Source: Neofusicoccum parvum (taxonomy: Eukaryota; Ascomycota; Dothideomycetes; Botryosphaeriales; Botryosphaeriaceae). Taken from it: 64,000 bases of DNA. Made by a program: the position numbers and the translations under genes. The stretch spans positions 1,922,001 to 1,986,000 of the forward strand of contig CP087218.1 of assembly GCA_020912385.1 (NCBI GenBank), given 5' to 3'. Shown piece by piece: positions 1 through 16,249 of the stretch; positions within the stretch are counted from its first letter, which is position 1; each line of letters starts with the position of its first letter. The notes beneath the pieces are model-generated. The model was not told the origin of the DNA. It did not search any database and saw only the letters and a list, made by a program, of their open reading frames with translations.

Positions 1-725
1 TCACGATTACGAGCTTGAAAACGATAGCAGGGAAGATCGTGAGGAGCTTGGTGCATAAATGCCTTCGACGAATTATGCTGTTCCATGCATGGGTTAAGTC
101 CTCGAGCTGAACATGATTGGGTCGTATCTTCCTGGCTCCTACAGAATTGCGAGTCATCTACAGTCAGGCCTTGTCTATACGAAATACGGCGTGCACAAGC
201 ATTCTCTCGCGGGTAGATACTATAGCTAGAATCTCCGAAGCCGCGGAAGTATCGGTCGGCCGAATGAGAGAATGAGGATTTCTAAAGCCGGGTGGACTTC
301 GGTCGGCCGAATAGAAGAATTGGCTCGGCCGATTTCTGCAGAAAACTAGGAGAACTTCGCTCTTGATCCGATGATCGTTCTTGACGCTCCCGGTCTTTAA
401 TTCACAATTTTCTCATGTTTCGAGGTGGCGCTGAGTTGACCGGCCAGATTCCAGGACTGACCTTAGAAGTTGATGAAGACGGGAGACTGAAGATGAGATC
501 CGGTCCATGGATGAGGAAACATTTGGTAAGACTTGAGGTTTGTTTTCGTTGTCAGTTGTATGTTACTATATTCATTTTATGAGATGTGGCTATAACTACT
601 ACTTGTAACCTGCTCTTAGCGTGAGACCACAGTCCACTACGTACTCAAGCATATCGCAGTTGAGAAGAAATGTTTTCATCGCGCTTCGGCACACGCAACG
701 GTCTCCCGTTGAGCTGCTTTCTCAT
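1..725. other. Intergenic edge of the window, no gene seen
   Basis: No coding region can be supported here. The stretch lies downstream of the minus-strand gene at 726-2649, so it may include that gene's 3' untranslated part and the control region of a gene outside the window. The only structured element is a cluster of three TCGGCCGA palindromes, listed separately. Confidence 0.5.
253..332. promoter_or_regulatory. Three TCGGCCGA palindromes in 80 bp
   Basis: The 8-bp perfect palindrome TCGGCCGA occurs at 256-263, 303-310 and 325-332. The first two sit inside an identical 13-bp word, CGGTCGGCCGAAT, at 253-265 and 300-312. CGG/CCG inverted half-sites are the usual target of Zn(II)2Cys6 regulators in fungi. 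The regulatory role is inferred from this similarity only. Confidence 0.35.
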
Positions 726-2649
726 TCAGCAGGTGTACTCAAACTCGAAGGACACGGAAGGTATGCCAGAATATCCTTCAGGAACAATGTAACTAATATT
801 GTAGAACAGATGATCTCGAAGCTGACTGCCGTACGTGGTTGGCTGTAGCTCAAGACCAGGTGCCGAAACATTTACTGAAAGGCATGGCAGATGATCGAAT
901 CCGTCCACAGTGTTCCCCTGAAGGATCCACAAAGGCGAGATGTTGGAGAGCGCAAAGGTGAAGATATCAGAGCCCTCCTGAGTGACGTTCGGGTAACTGA
1001 TGCTGAGCGTACGCGGACCAGCAACAGCTTCGATAGTAGATGCCGAGGGGTAGAGACTGAAGAACGCACTGTACGGGAATGGCTTATGGTCCGGGTCTGA
1101 TGCCCAGTGCACAATAGTAGGTACGAACTGGTCTCCGCGGTTTTCCGTCTCGGCAATGCTCTCGGCGCCGACCATGAGCGACTTGCTGATCCAGCTTGTG
1201 GCAATGCGGACATAGTCTGAGTCCAGGTCCTCCTTGATGGTTCTGTTCAGAAGGCGGTCTGGTCCGGTGAAAGTGCCCTTGAGCTCAGGTACGACCGATT
1301 CGGGGACGTGCTGAGCAACCACGTCCGCCACAAGGGCAACTTGGGCACCCTGAGCTACGTCATAGAGAAGATCGGCTTCGCCCTTTGGTGGCTGCGGCCC
1401 GTATTCGTGCCCAAAGACGGCCCAGAACCACATGCTCAGAATCTGAGAGTGTGTCGTTGCATCTCGGCTGTAGGCGCGGTCATAAGGACCAACCATGTTC
1501 TTGAGGTATCCATTGTAGTGGGCGGCGATGTCTTTCCAAAGTTCGGTAAGGACGTATTGTGAGGCACTTTGGATAGTTGAATTGGCTGGCGCGTACTTAA
1601 TCGCTGCAGCAAGCGCCCAGATGTCCATGCCGTAGTAGGTGGGCGCGTTGTATTCGCCCAAGGTGTTGGAATTATTCCATGTGAATAGCTCGAGAAGGAG
1701 CTTCCCTTGCCGGTCCGCGAAATCTCTGAACGTAGCGTTGTGAGTACGCTGCCCGATCCATGCAACCACGACAGCTCGCATGTAACCGGGGTTGGAATAG
1801 CCCAAGATCAAGTTGTCGTCCTCCGGGTAGGTTCCGTTCCTTCGCATGGCGCCGACCGCTGCATGCGTCAAAGATACCTCGATAGCAGATACTAAGTCAT
1901 CTCCGAGAAGGCCCTCGAACTCATCCACTGCTTGTACCAGTGTAGTTCCGATGAACTCCCTGCACCACGAAATTAATCCGATATGCTCCACTCTGACAGC
2001 ATCAAAAGATTCTCACCTCCAGTTCGGGTCGTAGGTTTCCTACTTCGTGTCAGAAATTGCAATAACAGACTTCTGGAATACGCTTACATAGATCTCGGGG
2101 GGAAAGAGGTCAGAGTCCGGAGTTGGATCAGGTTCTGGTGATGATTAACGACTTTCCTGTATTGGGTGGTGCATCTACGTACGGTCCGGGCTGAGCTTGA
2201 AAGTGCCATACCAAGCCGAATCGAAGTCTTTTGTATATTGGCAAGCAAGTCTGAAATATAATGTTTGTTAGCTTTCGCATCGGGCCTGAGGAGCAAGAAA
2301 GAATCTTACATGTTGCTCAGAGCAGCCTTGGCGTGCAGCAAGTCATCCCCTTGATTGCGCTTCAGCAGTCCAATGGCATACCAGGCAGTAAACCTAACCG
2401 ACCAGGGACCGTTGTCTGAGTACCAAATGAAGTCATAGTAGGAGTCGTATCTCAAATCCTGGACCGCCATGGAATAGTCAAAGAGATCTTGTGCGGCTGG
2501 AGACATCCAACATTGTAAGCTGTTGTCAAACACATAGTCCTCCGAGTGAAAATACCAACTGAGAGAGATCCATCCCCGCTCGATGGACCTGCTGTGACGG
2601 AAGTCAGCAGCAAGGCGGAAAAACGTGCCAGCAAGAAGGAGTTGCGCAT
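726..2649 (-). CDS. Conserved fungal secreted protein of unknown function, 5' end apparently frameshifted
   Basis: Exons on the minus strand: 2649-2310, 2250-2183, 2134-2088, 2039-2017 and 1959-726. Exons 2-5 join in frame. The mature part has the landmarks FIWYSDNGPWSVRFTAWYAI, AWYGTFKLSPDQPDPTP, YDPNWREFIGT, VGAMRRNGTYPEDDN and EYNAPTYYGMDIWALAA, followed by a beta-rich tail with several N-glycosylation sequons. I recognise this as a conserved ascomycete family without a known activity. The alternating helical segments suggest an alpha-helical barrel, but no catalytic motif is clear. The odd part is the start. The best signal peptide (MRNSFLLARFSALLLTSVTA, from 2649) is in a different frame from the ERGWISLSWYF segment that begins at 2581, and no credible intron separates them. 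This could be a frameshift or a missed upstream exon. The gene is divergent from the transporter at 3194. Confidence 0.7.
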
Positions 2650-3193
2650 GACGGCGGCCCGGTGGCGAATGAAATCGGACTCTGGCCCCCCATTTTATCC
2701 TCGTTCTTCCCGAGTGCAGACTGCTGTGATCGCCTGTCCATCGGGCCGCTGTCAACAGACATGTTTCCCCGCTGCCATGCTCGGCGCATCTCGTGAGCGG
2801 AGCTATGCCAAAATTCGCCGAAGGATTTCTGATCGGGACGGCCCGCTAGCCCCAACCGGCAGGACCGCCGGGGAGTAGACGTGTACCCCATCTTTGCCGT
2901 GCCAGCGCCACTTAGCCGCCGCCTGAATGTTTGGCCAAGATGATCATCGCACGGGACCAGATGTGAGCGACCGCAGTTCGCCGCACCGGCGATTGCGGCG
3001 AAGCACCCAGAATGCCGAACAATGCTCTGGAGATGCGAACAACACTGGTGGCATGAGGGTGAGAGAGGGCCACGTCGTTATCACACATGCTGATGCCCTT
3101 ATCTTTGTCGGTGATCAGGTTGTTGAAAGAGTTAAAGAAGACGCGTGCGCAGGTTACCCCACTGTGCGCGAGTCTCGTCCTCATCTGAACGAA

Positions 3194-5159
3194 ATGGGTG
3201 GTGTATCAGCAGACGCCGTCCTCAACGGCCAAAAGGCTGGTTGGTTCGAAAATGCGGCCATTGTCAAGTTGAACCTGATTCTTCTGTTGTCGATGATCTC
3301 CAGCTATGCCACCGGATTCGATGGGTCGATGATGAGTTGAGGGACCCGCACATCGTTCTTGGAAAGCTTCGCTGACGCGGATAGATGGATTGCAATCACT
3401 GGACACATGGAACAACTTCTTCAACCACCCCGGACCTTCCCTTCTGTCTGTAGACACCATCATATGTTGAAGAGGTGAAAGGCTGATGACACTGATAGCG
3501 GCCTTCTCAACGCAATACAAAATGTTGGACAACTGGTAGCTCTTGTAAGTACTAAGAACAAATCATCGTGTGCCACAACTGATTGGGTTATTGCAGCCGT
3601 TCTGTGCTGTTGCTTGTGACTACTTCGGCCGGCGGGCAACGCTCATTGGAGGCGCTACGCTTATGCTTGCCGGTGTTGCACTTCAAGGAGGTGCTCAGAA
3701 TAGTGAGTCTATCCGCCAGGACGGCAAAAGGCACCAATTGACGGTTTCAACTAGCCGGAATGTTCATAGCCGCACGAGGGCTTCTTGGATTTGGCCTCGC
3801 TTTCAACATCACAGCGGCGCCGCTCCTCATCCTGGAATTGGCACACCCTTCGCAGAGGGTAGGCTCTAAATCTACTACGTAAACCAAGGTACTGACATGG
3901 AATCAGGCACCACTGGTTAGTGTTTACAATGCGCTCTACTCGACCGGCGCCGTGGCGGCTGCGTGGATCACGTATGGCACCTTCCGTATGTCCAACAACT
4001 GGGCCTGGAGGATCCCATCAATTTTGCAGTCTTTGTCAAGTGTACTCCAGATTCTGCTATGTTGGTGTGTGGAAGAGTCTCCTCGCTGGCTTGTAGCAAA
4101 GGATCGGGTGGGCGAGGCCCAAGGTCTGATCACAAAGTATCACGCGGCCGGGAACCCAGACGATCCCTTTGTGGCACTGGAGATCGCTGAGATTCGCGAG
4201 GCATTGCGACTTGAGAAGGAAGCTTCAGAGTCGTCTTCGTACCTCTCTTTCTTCCAAACCCAAGGGAATCGACACCGCTTCTTCATCATCCTGGCGGTCG
4301 GGTTCTTCTCGCAGTGGAGTGGCAATGGCCTCGTGTCTTATTACTTGACGCTCATTCTGGACTCCATTGGATACAAGTCAGAGGCATCGCAAACTCTCAT
4401 CAATGCCTTACTTCAGATTTGGAACCTGGTATGGGGCGTAGCCTTTGCCTTGATCGTGAACCGATTTGGCCGCAGAGTCCTGTTCTTGACATCTACTATC
4501 GGCATACTCTTGGTATACATCGGTAAGTTCATTCGTTTTGTGTCATTTGAAAGACTACTCACTTTTCTTCTAGTATGGACTGCTCTAGAAGCAACATACG
4601 AGAAAGAAACAGATCTCACTGGTGCCGGTTCGCATGGTGTAGCCAAAGGTGTGCTCGCCATGATTTTCCTGTACAGCTTCTTCTTCTCCATCGGCTGGGG
4701 ACCTCTTCAGGTCACTTACGTGGTCGAGATCCTACCATACAATTTGCGCGCCAGGGTAAGTACGAATGGACAGCATATGCAGTGCATGCGTCATTAAGTC
4801 TAAACAGGGTCTTGTTCTGTACAACCTCTTTGTGGCTCTCGCCCTCATTTTCAACCAGTATGTGAACCCGGTTGGTGTGACAAACTCGAAATGGAAGTGT
4901 GAGTATTTCTTCTCTATCTTATCATGCTTTGGTGCTGATGTATTAGCTAGATTATATAACGTACAATGTTTGGCTTTTTGTAGAGCTTGTGGTCGTCTAT
5001 TTCTTATTTGTTGAGACTGGCGGTAAGAGTTTGGAAGAGACAGCGGCATTGCTTGATGGAAAAGAAGCAGCAGAAAAGCTCCAGGAGAATGCGAAACTGG
5101 TGGCCGAGGATATTACTATTCATGTGGTAGGCGAGAAACGGGAAGGCAACGAGGTCTAA
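3194..5159 (+). CDS. MFS sugar transporter, lactose-permease-like
   Basis: Nine exons: 3194-3335, 3385-3445, 3499-3544, 3597-3702, 3755-3858, 3907-4522, 4574-4755, 4808-4898 and 4951-5159. They join in one frame to give 518 residues. The protein has the sugar-porter signatures: GFDGSMMNGLQSLDTWNNFF after TM1, DYFGRRATLIGG between TM2 and TM3, ESPRWLV before the central loop, NRFGRRV, and the closing FVETGGKSLEE. FFSQWSGNGLVSYYL in TM7 is typical of the LAC12/lacpA/cellodextrin-transporter branch. It should work at the plasma membrane as a proton symporter. It ends 267 bp from the end of the GH2 beta-galactosidase on the other strand, which supports lactose or a related galactoside as substrate. 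Two donors, GTTGAG at 3336 and GTCTGT at 3446, are unusual but are required by the family alignment. The start could be further upstream. Confidence 0.85.
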
Positions 5160-5426
5160 AGTTCAAGAGATTCGGGGACTGTGCAAGCCAACCAATCAGA
5201 ACCTCCGCACGCCGCAGTTGCCCGGCGACTATCATCGCAAAATATGATTTGAAGTGGGCATTCAATTTCCATCAGGAAAAGGCTTTGCAAAGAAAAGTAA
5301 AGCATGCAAAATGCAATTATTTTTCTAATTCCGCACATGTAGAACACACGTTGACCTCTGGACCCGGTGAAACTACTGATATTATATGCCTCCTCACGGA
5401 ACTCAGGCATGCTTGAAGCTAGCGAG

Positions 5427-9254
<3,828 letters not shown>

Positions 9255-11025
9255 ATGATGGCCTCCCTATACGCACTTTATCTTCTCAGTTCCATGATAA
9301 CCGCATCCAGCGCGCAATCTTTCCAGCCATGCCCTCTACTCGGCCCTTTCTTCCCAGCAGCTCGCATCGATCCTTCTTCTGCAGTGCTCCAGCACTCGCT
9401 GTCAAGCTTTACCGAAGAGCTTGACAAGTATTTGCAAGCCGGAGACGGAGACTTTGGCCCAATAACGCCGAACACGACCAGTTTCAGCATCACTCTGTTC
9501 GTAGGCTCTGCTTCTGAAGTGTCATTCAATCAAAGCAATCCTTTCTTTTACGAATATCATCACACTGCTCCGACGACATTGGCCAGGACTGGAGAAGTAC
9601 ATGCCGACTCACGGTATGCTGTCGGGGCACTCACTCAGCTGTTCACGGTATACGCATTGCTTGCTGGTGCTGGGTCGCACGTCTGGGACAAGCCCATTAC
9701 GGAATTCTTGCCAGAGCTGATCCAGGCTGAGAGCGGGTCTTCTTTAGTCGACCCTTTGTCCTTTGTGGAATGGAACGAGGTGACATTGGGATCATTGGCA
9801 AGCCACATGGCCGGGGTCGGAAGAGACTGTACGCCACGCCATACCAAAATCATCATTGAGCACTCACTGACAAAGTCCAAATAGCAAATATATGCAGCAT
9901 TTATGAGCCATGTAACTCGCAAGGTACCTACCCTGACATCGTCTAGCTAAATCAAAATATTGATCAAAACTCGCAGAGTTCCTGGAAAAGTTCGCTTTAC
10001 AGCCCCCATTGTATCTTCCAGACACTACCCCGATATTCTCGAATGCGGCCTTCCAGCTGGTTGCGTCAGTCATTGAAAGCACTACTAGAAAGAAGTTCGA
10101 TACTGTTCTGCAAGAGAGGATTTTTGGACCGTTGCATATGACGCAAACGAGCCTCCTCAACAACGGCACGAAAATTTTCGGCAACGGCTTGGAAGTCACA
10201 TCCAGCGATGGTGAACCTGCAGCTCTCTCGATGGTTTCCTCTTCGCGGGACTTGGCCAAGGCTGGTAAAGCGATGCTGGACTCGTCCATTGTCTCGCCAG
10301 CAGACACGCGCCGCTGGCTAAAGCCGGTTACCTCCACATCGAACCTCCGGAACTCTGTCGGCAGGCCATGGGAGATATACCACTTCGGGATGAACGCCAC
10401 CGATCCGGTTGTGGATATTTATACCAAGACCGGGAGCATCGGCAGGTACAGCTCTTATTTTGGTCTGGCACCTGATCACAACGTCGGATTCTCCATCTTG
10501 GCGTACGATGAGAATGTTGAGAGCCCGGACTTGAATGCGTACGCCGACGTGGCGCTTGAGGCTCTGCTTGCCATCGATAAGCTCGGTCGAGCTCAAGCGA
10601 AATCACTACTGGCTGGAACCTACCAGGCTTCAGCTAGTGCCAATTCGTCCTTGGTGATAAGGGAGACAGGAGACTCAGACCCCGGCCTGTCGGTCGAGAC
10701 CCTTGTTGTCAATGGCAAAGATTGGCGCACCGAGATCGCGGGCCTTCAGGCAATCAAGCCGGAAGATCTGGACTTTCGTTTGTACCCCACAAACCTACAA
10801 GCAACCGCTGCAGATGGGGGAATGCTCATGGAATTTCGTGCGGTTTTCCAGGACAAGAGTGCTCCGATTGATCAGGGTACTCCAACGTGTATTACCTGGA
10901 TGGGAGTGAATGATCTTCTGTTGGACGGAAAGGACCTGGGTAGTTTTACATTCCATTTGGATCATGACGGAAACTCCACCGCCATCACAATATCGGCGCT
11001 TGGATCAGAACTGCGGAGATCATAG
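9255..11025 (+). CDS. Secreted beta-lactamase-fold protein with replaced catalytic residues
   Basis: Exons 9255-9828, 9885-9923 and 9977-11025 give 553 residues. A signal peptide (MMASLYALYLLSSMITASSA) starts the protein. The body follows the fungal serine beta-lactamase/LACTB family: FTVYALLAGAGSHVWDKPIT, EVTLGSLASHMAGVGRD, a small middle exon with SIYEPCNSQEFL, TPIFSNAAFQLVASVIE, and the C-terminal KTG box in YTKTGSIGRYSSYFGLAPD. The family normally has SxxK at the start of the first core helix. Here that site reads ALTQ (residues 125-128), so both Ser and Lys are lost, and the YSN tyrosine is Phe (FSN, about 225). The reading frame is intact, so this looks like a maintained pseudoenzyme rather than a broken gene. 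Its function is unknown; binding or a changed chemistry are both possible. Confidence 0.85.
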
Positions 11026-11882
11026 AGGAGCCTCTATGGAGAGTTCTCAAGCTCGTCTTCGGATGCTTTATAGAAATTGACTCAGTCACCACTCGGACTA
11101 TTTCCTCGGCATTTTGAAACTTTAATGTTGTGCAATAAGGTTCACGCAATTTGACTACTCACCGGAAAGCATAGAGCCGTTCCGTATGTCGAATCTCCGC
11201 AATATTTAAGTACTTCTCAGTTGAAGTTGGACCTTTGTTGATCATTCCACGCTTTCAGTGGCACGGCTTCCAAGCCCTTGTTACTCCATTACCTGGATGT
11301 ATGCGGCGTTCGGCGGATTCCGATATCATAGGGTCTTCCAGTATCGGGTGTTCGGCAGGCCAGAGCTTTCGATTGTCTGATTGATCAAGGAGCCAGCCGT
11401 ACGACACCAATAGTGGCCATCATCGCGTTAGTGACTTTGCATCACGGCTCGAGCGACGGTCCTCGCTGGACTTCGCCACATGCCGAAAGCCGGCAAAACT
11501 TATTCCTTAGAAGGTCCGATTCCCACGTCAGAATCACTGTCGATGGCGCAACCTCTCCCATGGTGGTAATCCCCCATACAGGCTTGTCAAAACTGGATCA
11601 TAACCCTGTCCCGGAAGCAGGAGCAGTGCATCTGGAATCCTTCTGGAAAATCGAGAAACAACGGAAAATCTGCACGAAACCCGACCGATCGCCCCCCAGA
11701 ATTTTCACCGAGTCATCACCAGGCCTCACCACCACAAATCATCTTGACTGTAAGACAGTCCAAGTGTTTCACCGCTCACATTCATTTCTGATGAACACAC
11801 GTAGGAGACCGTTTTGCGATACACAGGCCGGTCCTTGGCCACACGAAGATCATTTTCGCACCGGACCCCTGTTTGTGCCGCA
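11026..11882. other. Intergenic, promoter of the phosphodiesterase gene
   Basis: No supported gene. The long open frame across 11413-11931 has no family-like features and runs over the start of the next real gene in another frame. The stretch probably holds the 3' end of the upstream gene and the promoter of the downstream one. Confidence 0.5.
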
Positions 11883-14184
11883 ATGCTTGCCCGAAACCTT
11901 CTTTTTCTCTCTGCCGTCGCATCATGCGTGAAAGCGAACGGGGATCAGGTGCGCATACAAAACGCAGTGACGCTTCGACGTCTTTCTTTTCTTCTTCTTC
12001 TAATTGACAAACAAGATCCAATCATCACCAGAAGCACTGGACCCGCAGCTGAACAACACGATTTCCAACCTCGATGGGCCAGTTTTATTTTACAACGGCT
12101 CCGGCGATGTCCCAGCGTACAACGACACATCGCCACCCCCGGGAAATCTACCAGCTCTAAGTCAAACGGTAATCAAAAACTCGTTTCTTGCCGAGTTTGA
12201 GGCAATAATCAACGGCTCCACATACGACTCAAACTGCACAAAGTGCGTAACTTTATTCGAGGCGATGCACTTCGCAGCTATCACGCAACCGGAGAATGTT
12301 GTTACAGATCTCTTGATAGAGGCATGCGGGGCGATAAGTTGGATCCGGAGCGGGATAAGCGCATCCACATGCCATCAAGAATTCTCTGGTATTGCAAACA
12401 CCGGTCCATACTTAGCCTTGCTGTTCCGGAAGATGTCTTTGAGAACCGGCGACATGGAGGCGTACTGCCACTACAAGTACTCTCTGTGCGACGAGCCCGG
12501 TGTCATTGAAATTGACGAAAGCAAATACTTTAAGCCGAAGCCCGAGGACGAAGCTGCGGCACCGGTATCTTCAGGTATGTGATCAGTAGATTTTGTGTGA
12601 GGCGCGTTTCTGACTTCATGGCTCTGGTAGGAGATACCATCAACGTCCTACACTTGTCGGATTGGCACCTGGACCCACGGTATTCTTCTTTGCACCATCC
12701 GTGCTGTGATCAAGCTGACGCATAACAGATATGATATCGGCTCCGAGGGAAACTGCAGCACGTACATGTGTTGTAGGCCATATCGCACAAACGAGGAACT
12801 CCTGACAACCAGGAGCAACGCTTCATGGCCGGCTTCCAGGTTCGGGAATCTCTACTGCGATACCCCTGCCGATCTGGGGTTATCTCTCTTCACATCCATG
12901 ACACAGTTTGTCAACCTGTCAGACATCGCTTTCGCGCTGTTCACTGGAGATGTCGTTAGTCACGACGACAAAGACCAGCAGTCCCGGGAATACGTCGAGT
13001 ACGAGGAGACGGTAACATACGAAACGTTCAAAGCGCACCTCGGAAGCATAGTGAGAATCCCTTCCAGCGCATCCCAAATTGTGATAGCTCACGTCTGTCT
13101 CCGCAGCCCATTTATGCCTCACTCGGCAACCACGACAGCTTACCGTCTGATTTTGCAACTCCATACAGCCTCTCTAACTCAACAGAAGCAGACAGCTTTT
13201 CCTGGAATTACAGGCTGTTGGCGTCGCTGTGGAGTGAGTTCGGCTGGCTTGACAATGCGACAGCCTCGGCTGCGGCGAAGCACTACGGCGGCTACGCGTA
13301 CACGACTCCGCAGGGGCTCAAAATTATTTCCATAAACACAGACTTCTGGTACACGGCAAACCCGTACGTGAAATATCCACTTGTATCAAGATGTCGCGTG
13401 TGAAACTGAGATCGACCACAGATTCAACTTCTTTGACTTCACCAACCCCGACTCGTCTGGTGTCCTGCGCTTCTTGATCGAAGAGCTGCAAGCTGCTGAA
13501 GACGCCGGCCAGCGTGTGTGGATCATTGGTCATGTTCCGAGCGGCTATGGAGGCACTGGCATCAACGGCAAAGCGCTGCACAACCCTTCTGCGCTGTTCT
13601 ACTCCACCGTCCGCCGCTTCTCGCCGTCCACCATTGCCGGGATTTTCTGGGGCCATCTGCACTACGATCAGCTGATGATATACTACGATTATGGTCTTTC
13701 TTCGGGCGGTGAGTCGAGTTTGCGCAACACCACAGACGTGGATTACGCACAGCCCCTGGCATGGGCTCACATCGCGCCCTCCATCACTCCGCTTACCGGC
13801 TTGAACGCTGGCTGGACCCTCTACCAGGTGGACGCCAAGACGTTCGAGGTGGTCAACTGGCAGACCTACATAGCCAACATGTCAGAGGCGAACTCTTGGA
13901 CTACGCCCGACTGGCAGTTCCAGTATGACGCACGCGACATCTACGATCAGAATGCCACTTGGCCCCGGTCTGCACCGCTGAACGCAACATTCTGGCACCG
14001 CGTAACGGACCAGATGCTTGAAAACCAGGACCTCGTCGATGCGTACAATCTCTTCGAGACGAAGAGCAGCATCCTCACAAAGAACTGTTCCACGACTGCT
14101 TGTGTGGAGCAGAAGGTCTGTTACATTCGCAGTGGGAGCACAATGCTTGGCGATTCATGCCCTCAAGGGAACGGTCCCTTCTAG
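11883..14184 (+). CDS. Secreted acid sphingomyelinase-like phosphodiesterase
   Basis: Six exons: 11883-11948, 12016-12574, 12631-12679, 12729-13050, 13107-13363 and 13422-14184, in frame, 671 residues. The protein begins with a signal peptide (MLARNLLFLSAVASCVKANG). A saposin-B-like domain with six cysteines follows (CTKC through CHYKYSLC). The calcineurin-like metallophosphoesterase domain has its metal ligands in order: LHLSDWHLD, FTGDVVSHD, SLGNHDS, IIGHVPSG and FWGHLHYD. This is the architecture of acid sphingomyelinase, which releases ceramide and phosphocholine from sphingomyelin in acidic or extracellular space. Fungal members may prefer other phosphodiesters, such as inositol phosphoceramide or polyphosphate-like substrates. 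A cysteine-rich C-terminal tail completes the family pattern. Confidence 0.9.
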
Positions 14185-16249
14185 AGGCAGCAAGGCTGGA
14201 GGAAACCCCAAGGAAGAAAGGGGAGGGATAACGCATAGACATGTTGAGGAAAGGATACCTCCGGCCACCGCCGCTTCGTCTTGGCGGCGCTTCGCAGGCT
14301 TCAGTCCAACCCTTTGTTGATGTGGACCTGTCTTTGACGTCTTAGGGCGGCTGCGGGAGTTGGCGCGACAGTTGTGCAAAATTTACAAGATTTTCCACTA
14401 CCAAACACCCAGTCGACAATAGTTTGTATGTACAAGCTCCAATGGCTTGGTGATGGCGTTCGGCTGCTGGTGTGTTTCACTCATCCAGTCTGCATCCAGG
14501 ACCAACGGCAACACCCGTCGCCCCATACTCCTGCTGTTTCTCTATTTCAGGGAATACTTGCAACTATAGCTCCGAGGTGGGAAATCTTGGTGCGGCGCTG
14601 GTAGGTGATTGGACTACATCACACCGGCATTCTGGGTTCGCCGCGTCATCTTGACCTTAGTGGGACTACCCACTGGAAGAGGCTGCCATCTCACCCATCT
14701 TAGACTTGGCTAATGGTAGTGAGAATGTCCTGACACAGTGGTCGTACGGGTAAAGGGCGCATTGAGGGCCTGATACTGGAGATTGATCAGATAGGGAGCG
14801 GGCCTGAACAATCACACTGCCCGGCACCAAACACATCAAAGATCTAATCTCCGTCCGTGGTCCGGGACCGGAGCTGTACAATCGATTGGTGGCTGTGGCA
14901 AATTTACTCACCAGGCATCGGCATATGCGAGAATAAGGCGTGCACAGCCATGAGACTATCACCAGATGTTCCCCTCAAGCTACTGACCGGTATTTGGTAC
15001 TTTGCGGAATCGGACTGTCTGTGCTGAGCTGAGCCGACTCACGAATAGCCAATTTTTGGCTGAAGAAACATGGGCTTGGGCCAGTTGAGACGGAGATGGG
15101 GTCCAACTATCGCGACGTTTCTTCCATGAATGAAGGCCCTGACAAACCAGATCTCGTGGTTGTACACTGATGGAGTACGCCGTACCTATGATACTTCTTT
15201 ATTAATGACTTTGAAGTGTGTTACTCTCCTATTGCGGCTCTGAATACGTTTACGACCATAAAAGCGTCGGTGTTCCTCGGGTTCCAACGGCCGGCACTTT
15301 TGCCGCTGGTTTAGCTCGGAATGTGCTTGAGGCCGCCCGAGAATGATTCAGACCGCACGAGTACTTACGCGTATGTGTACAGATCCAGGAGTACGAATGC
15401 GAATTGGTTGCCGTGGGGTCAGCCTTACCGCTAACTGCCGGGCGCCTTACTCCACCGTCTGCCGCAGCTGTCCGCAGCCGCGAAGCATGCCGATCTGGAC
15501 AGATACACGAACTGCCGAGTGGATCGATGACGACCCCAGATTGACTCTGCGGCTTAAACCTACCTGGGCATCACCGGTACGTTCACACCACATGTGACGG
15601 CTGCGCATCAGGATATCACTACTATTCGGCATAAAATTTTGCGAAAAACGACAAGGACAGAAAAGCACTCTGCGAAACAATCGTACATACGTGTACGCTC
15701 AGAACACGCCGGTAACAAGTCGGTCAGAGGTTGGAGAGTGGATGCCGTACGCATGCCTGCGTCGTTGCCCTTCCATAGCGAGTGTCCGGGAGTGGCCCGT
15801 GGTAGGCAGCCTTACTGTGTAGGGCGAAGATCGTTGCGTTTTCTGTGCGGTTAAGGCTCCCCGCAATAGAGCCAGCCAACACGTTACCTCTATGAGTAGG
15901 GGCGACTGCAGATCGCCTCACCACTTGTCTTCAACACTTCGTACGACTGAATCTGCCAACACAAGAACGCCCTCAGAGTCCGTGCTTTCCAGCAGAAGGC
16001 CGGCCGCCAAGGTCTTCGTGTCTGCTCGCATCAGAGTCAGAAAGGAGATGGCCTGAACCCAGGCAAGCGCAGCAAAGGAGACAGCGGATCAAGATGGAGT
16101 GGACGACTTCGCATAAGTGCGCTTCGCAAATGGGTATATAAGGGTCGCCATTCTCTGGCAGAATCACCTCATCATCCAGCAGCCCAGCTTCAACAATCAC
16201 TTCAATCATCAACACCAGCACCGTCTTTCCCGACACCACCTCAGCCAAA
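14185..16249. other. Gene-free stretch of about 2.1 kb
   Basis: No coding frame with family features is visible on either strand. The short open frames are scattered and mutually inconsistent. The end nearest 16250 holds the promoter of the small cysteine-rich secreted protein. Confidence 0.5.
16135..16142 (+). promoter_or_regulatory. TATA box of the defensin-like gene
   Basis: TATATAAG lies 115 bp before the start codon at 16250, followed by a CA-rich leader. It is a strong match for a fungal core promoter and fits a highly expressed, inducible secreted protein. Not tested. Confidence 0.55.

Noticed and set aside
11413..11931. 172-codon plus frame before the phosphodiesterase
   Set aside because: It overlaps the true start and signal peptide of the phosphodiesterase in another frame and has no family features.
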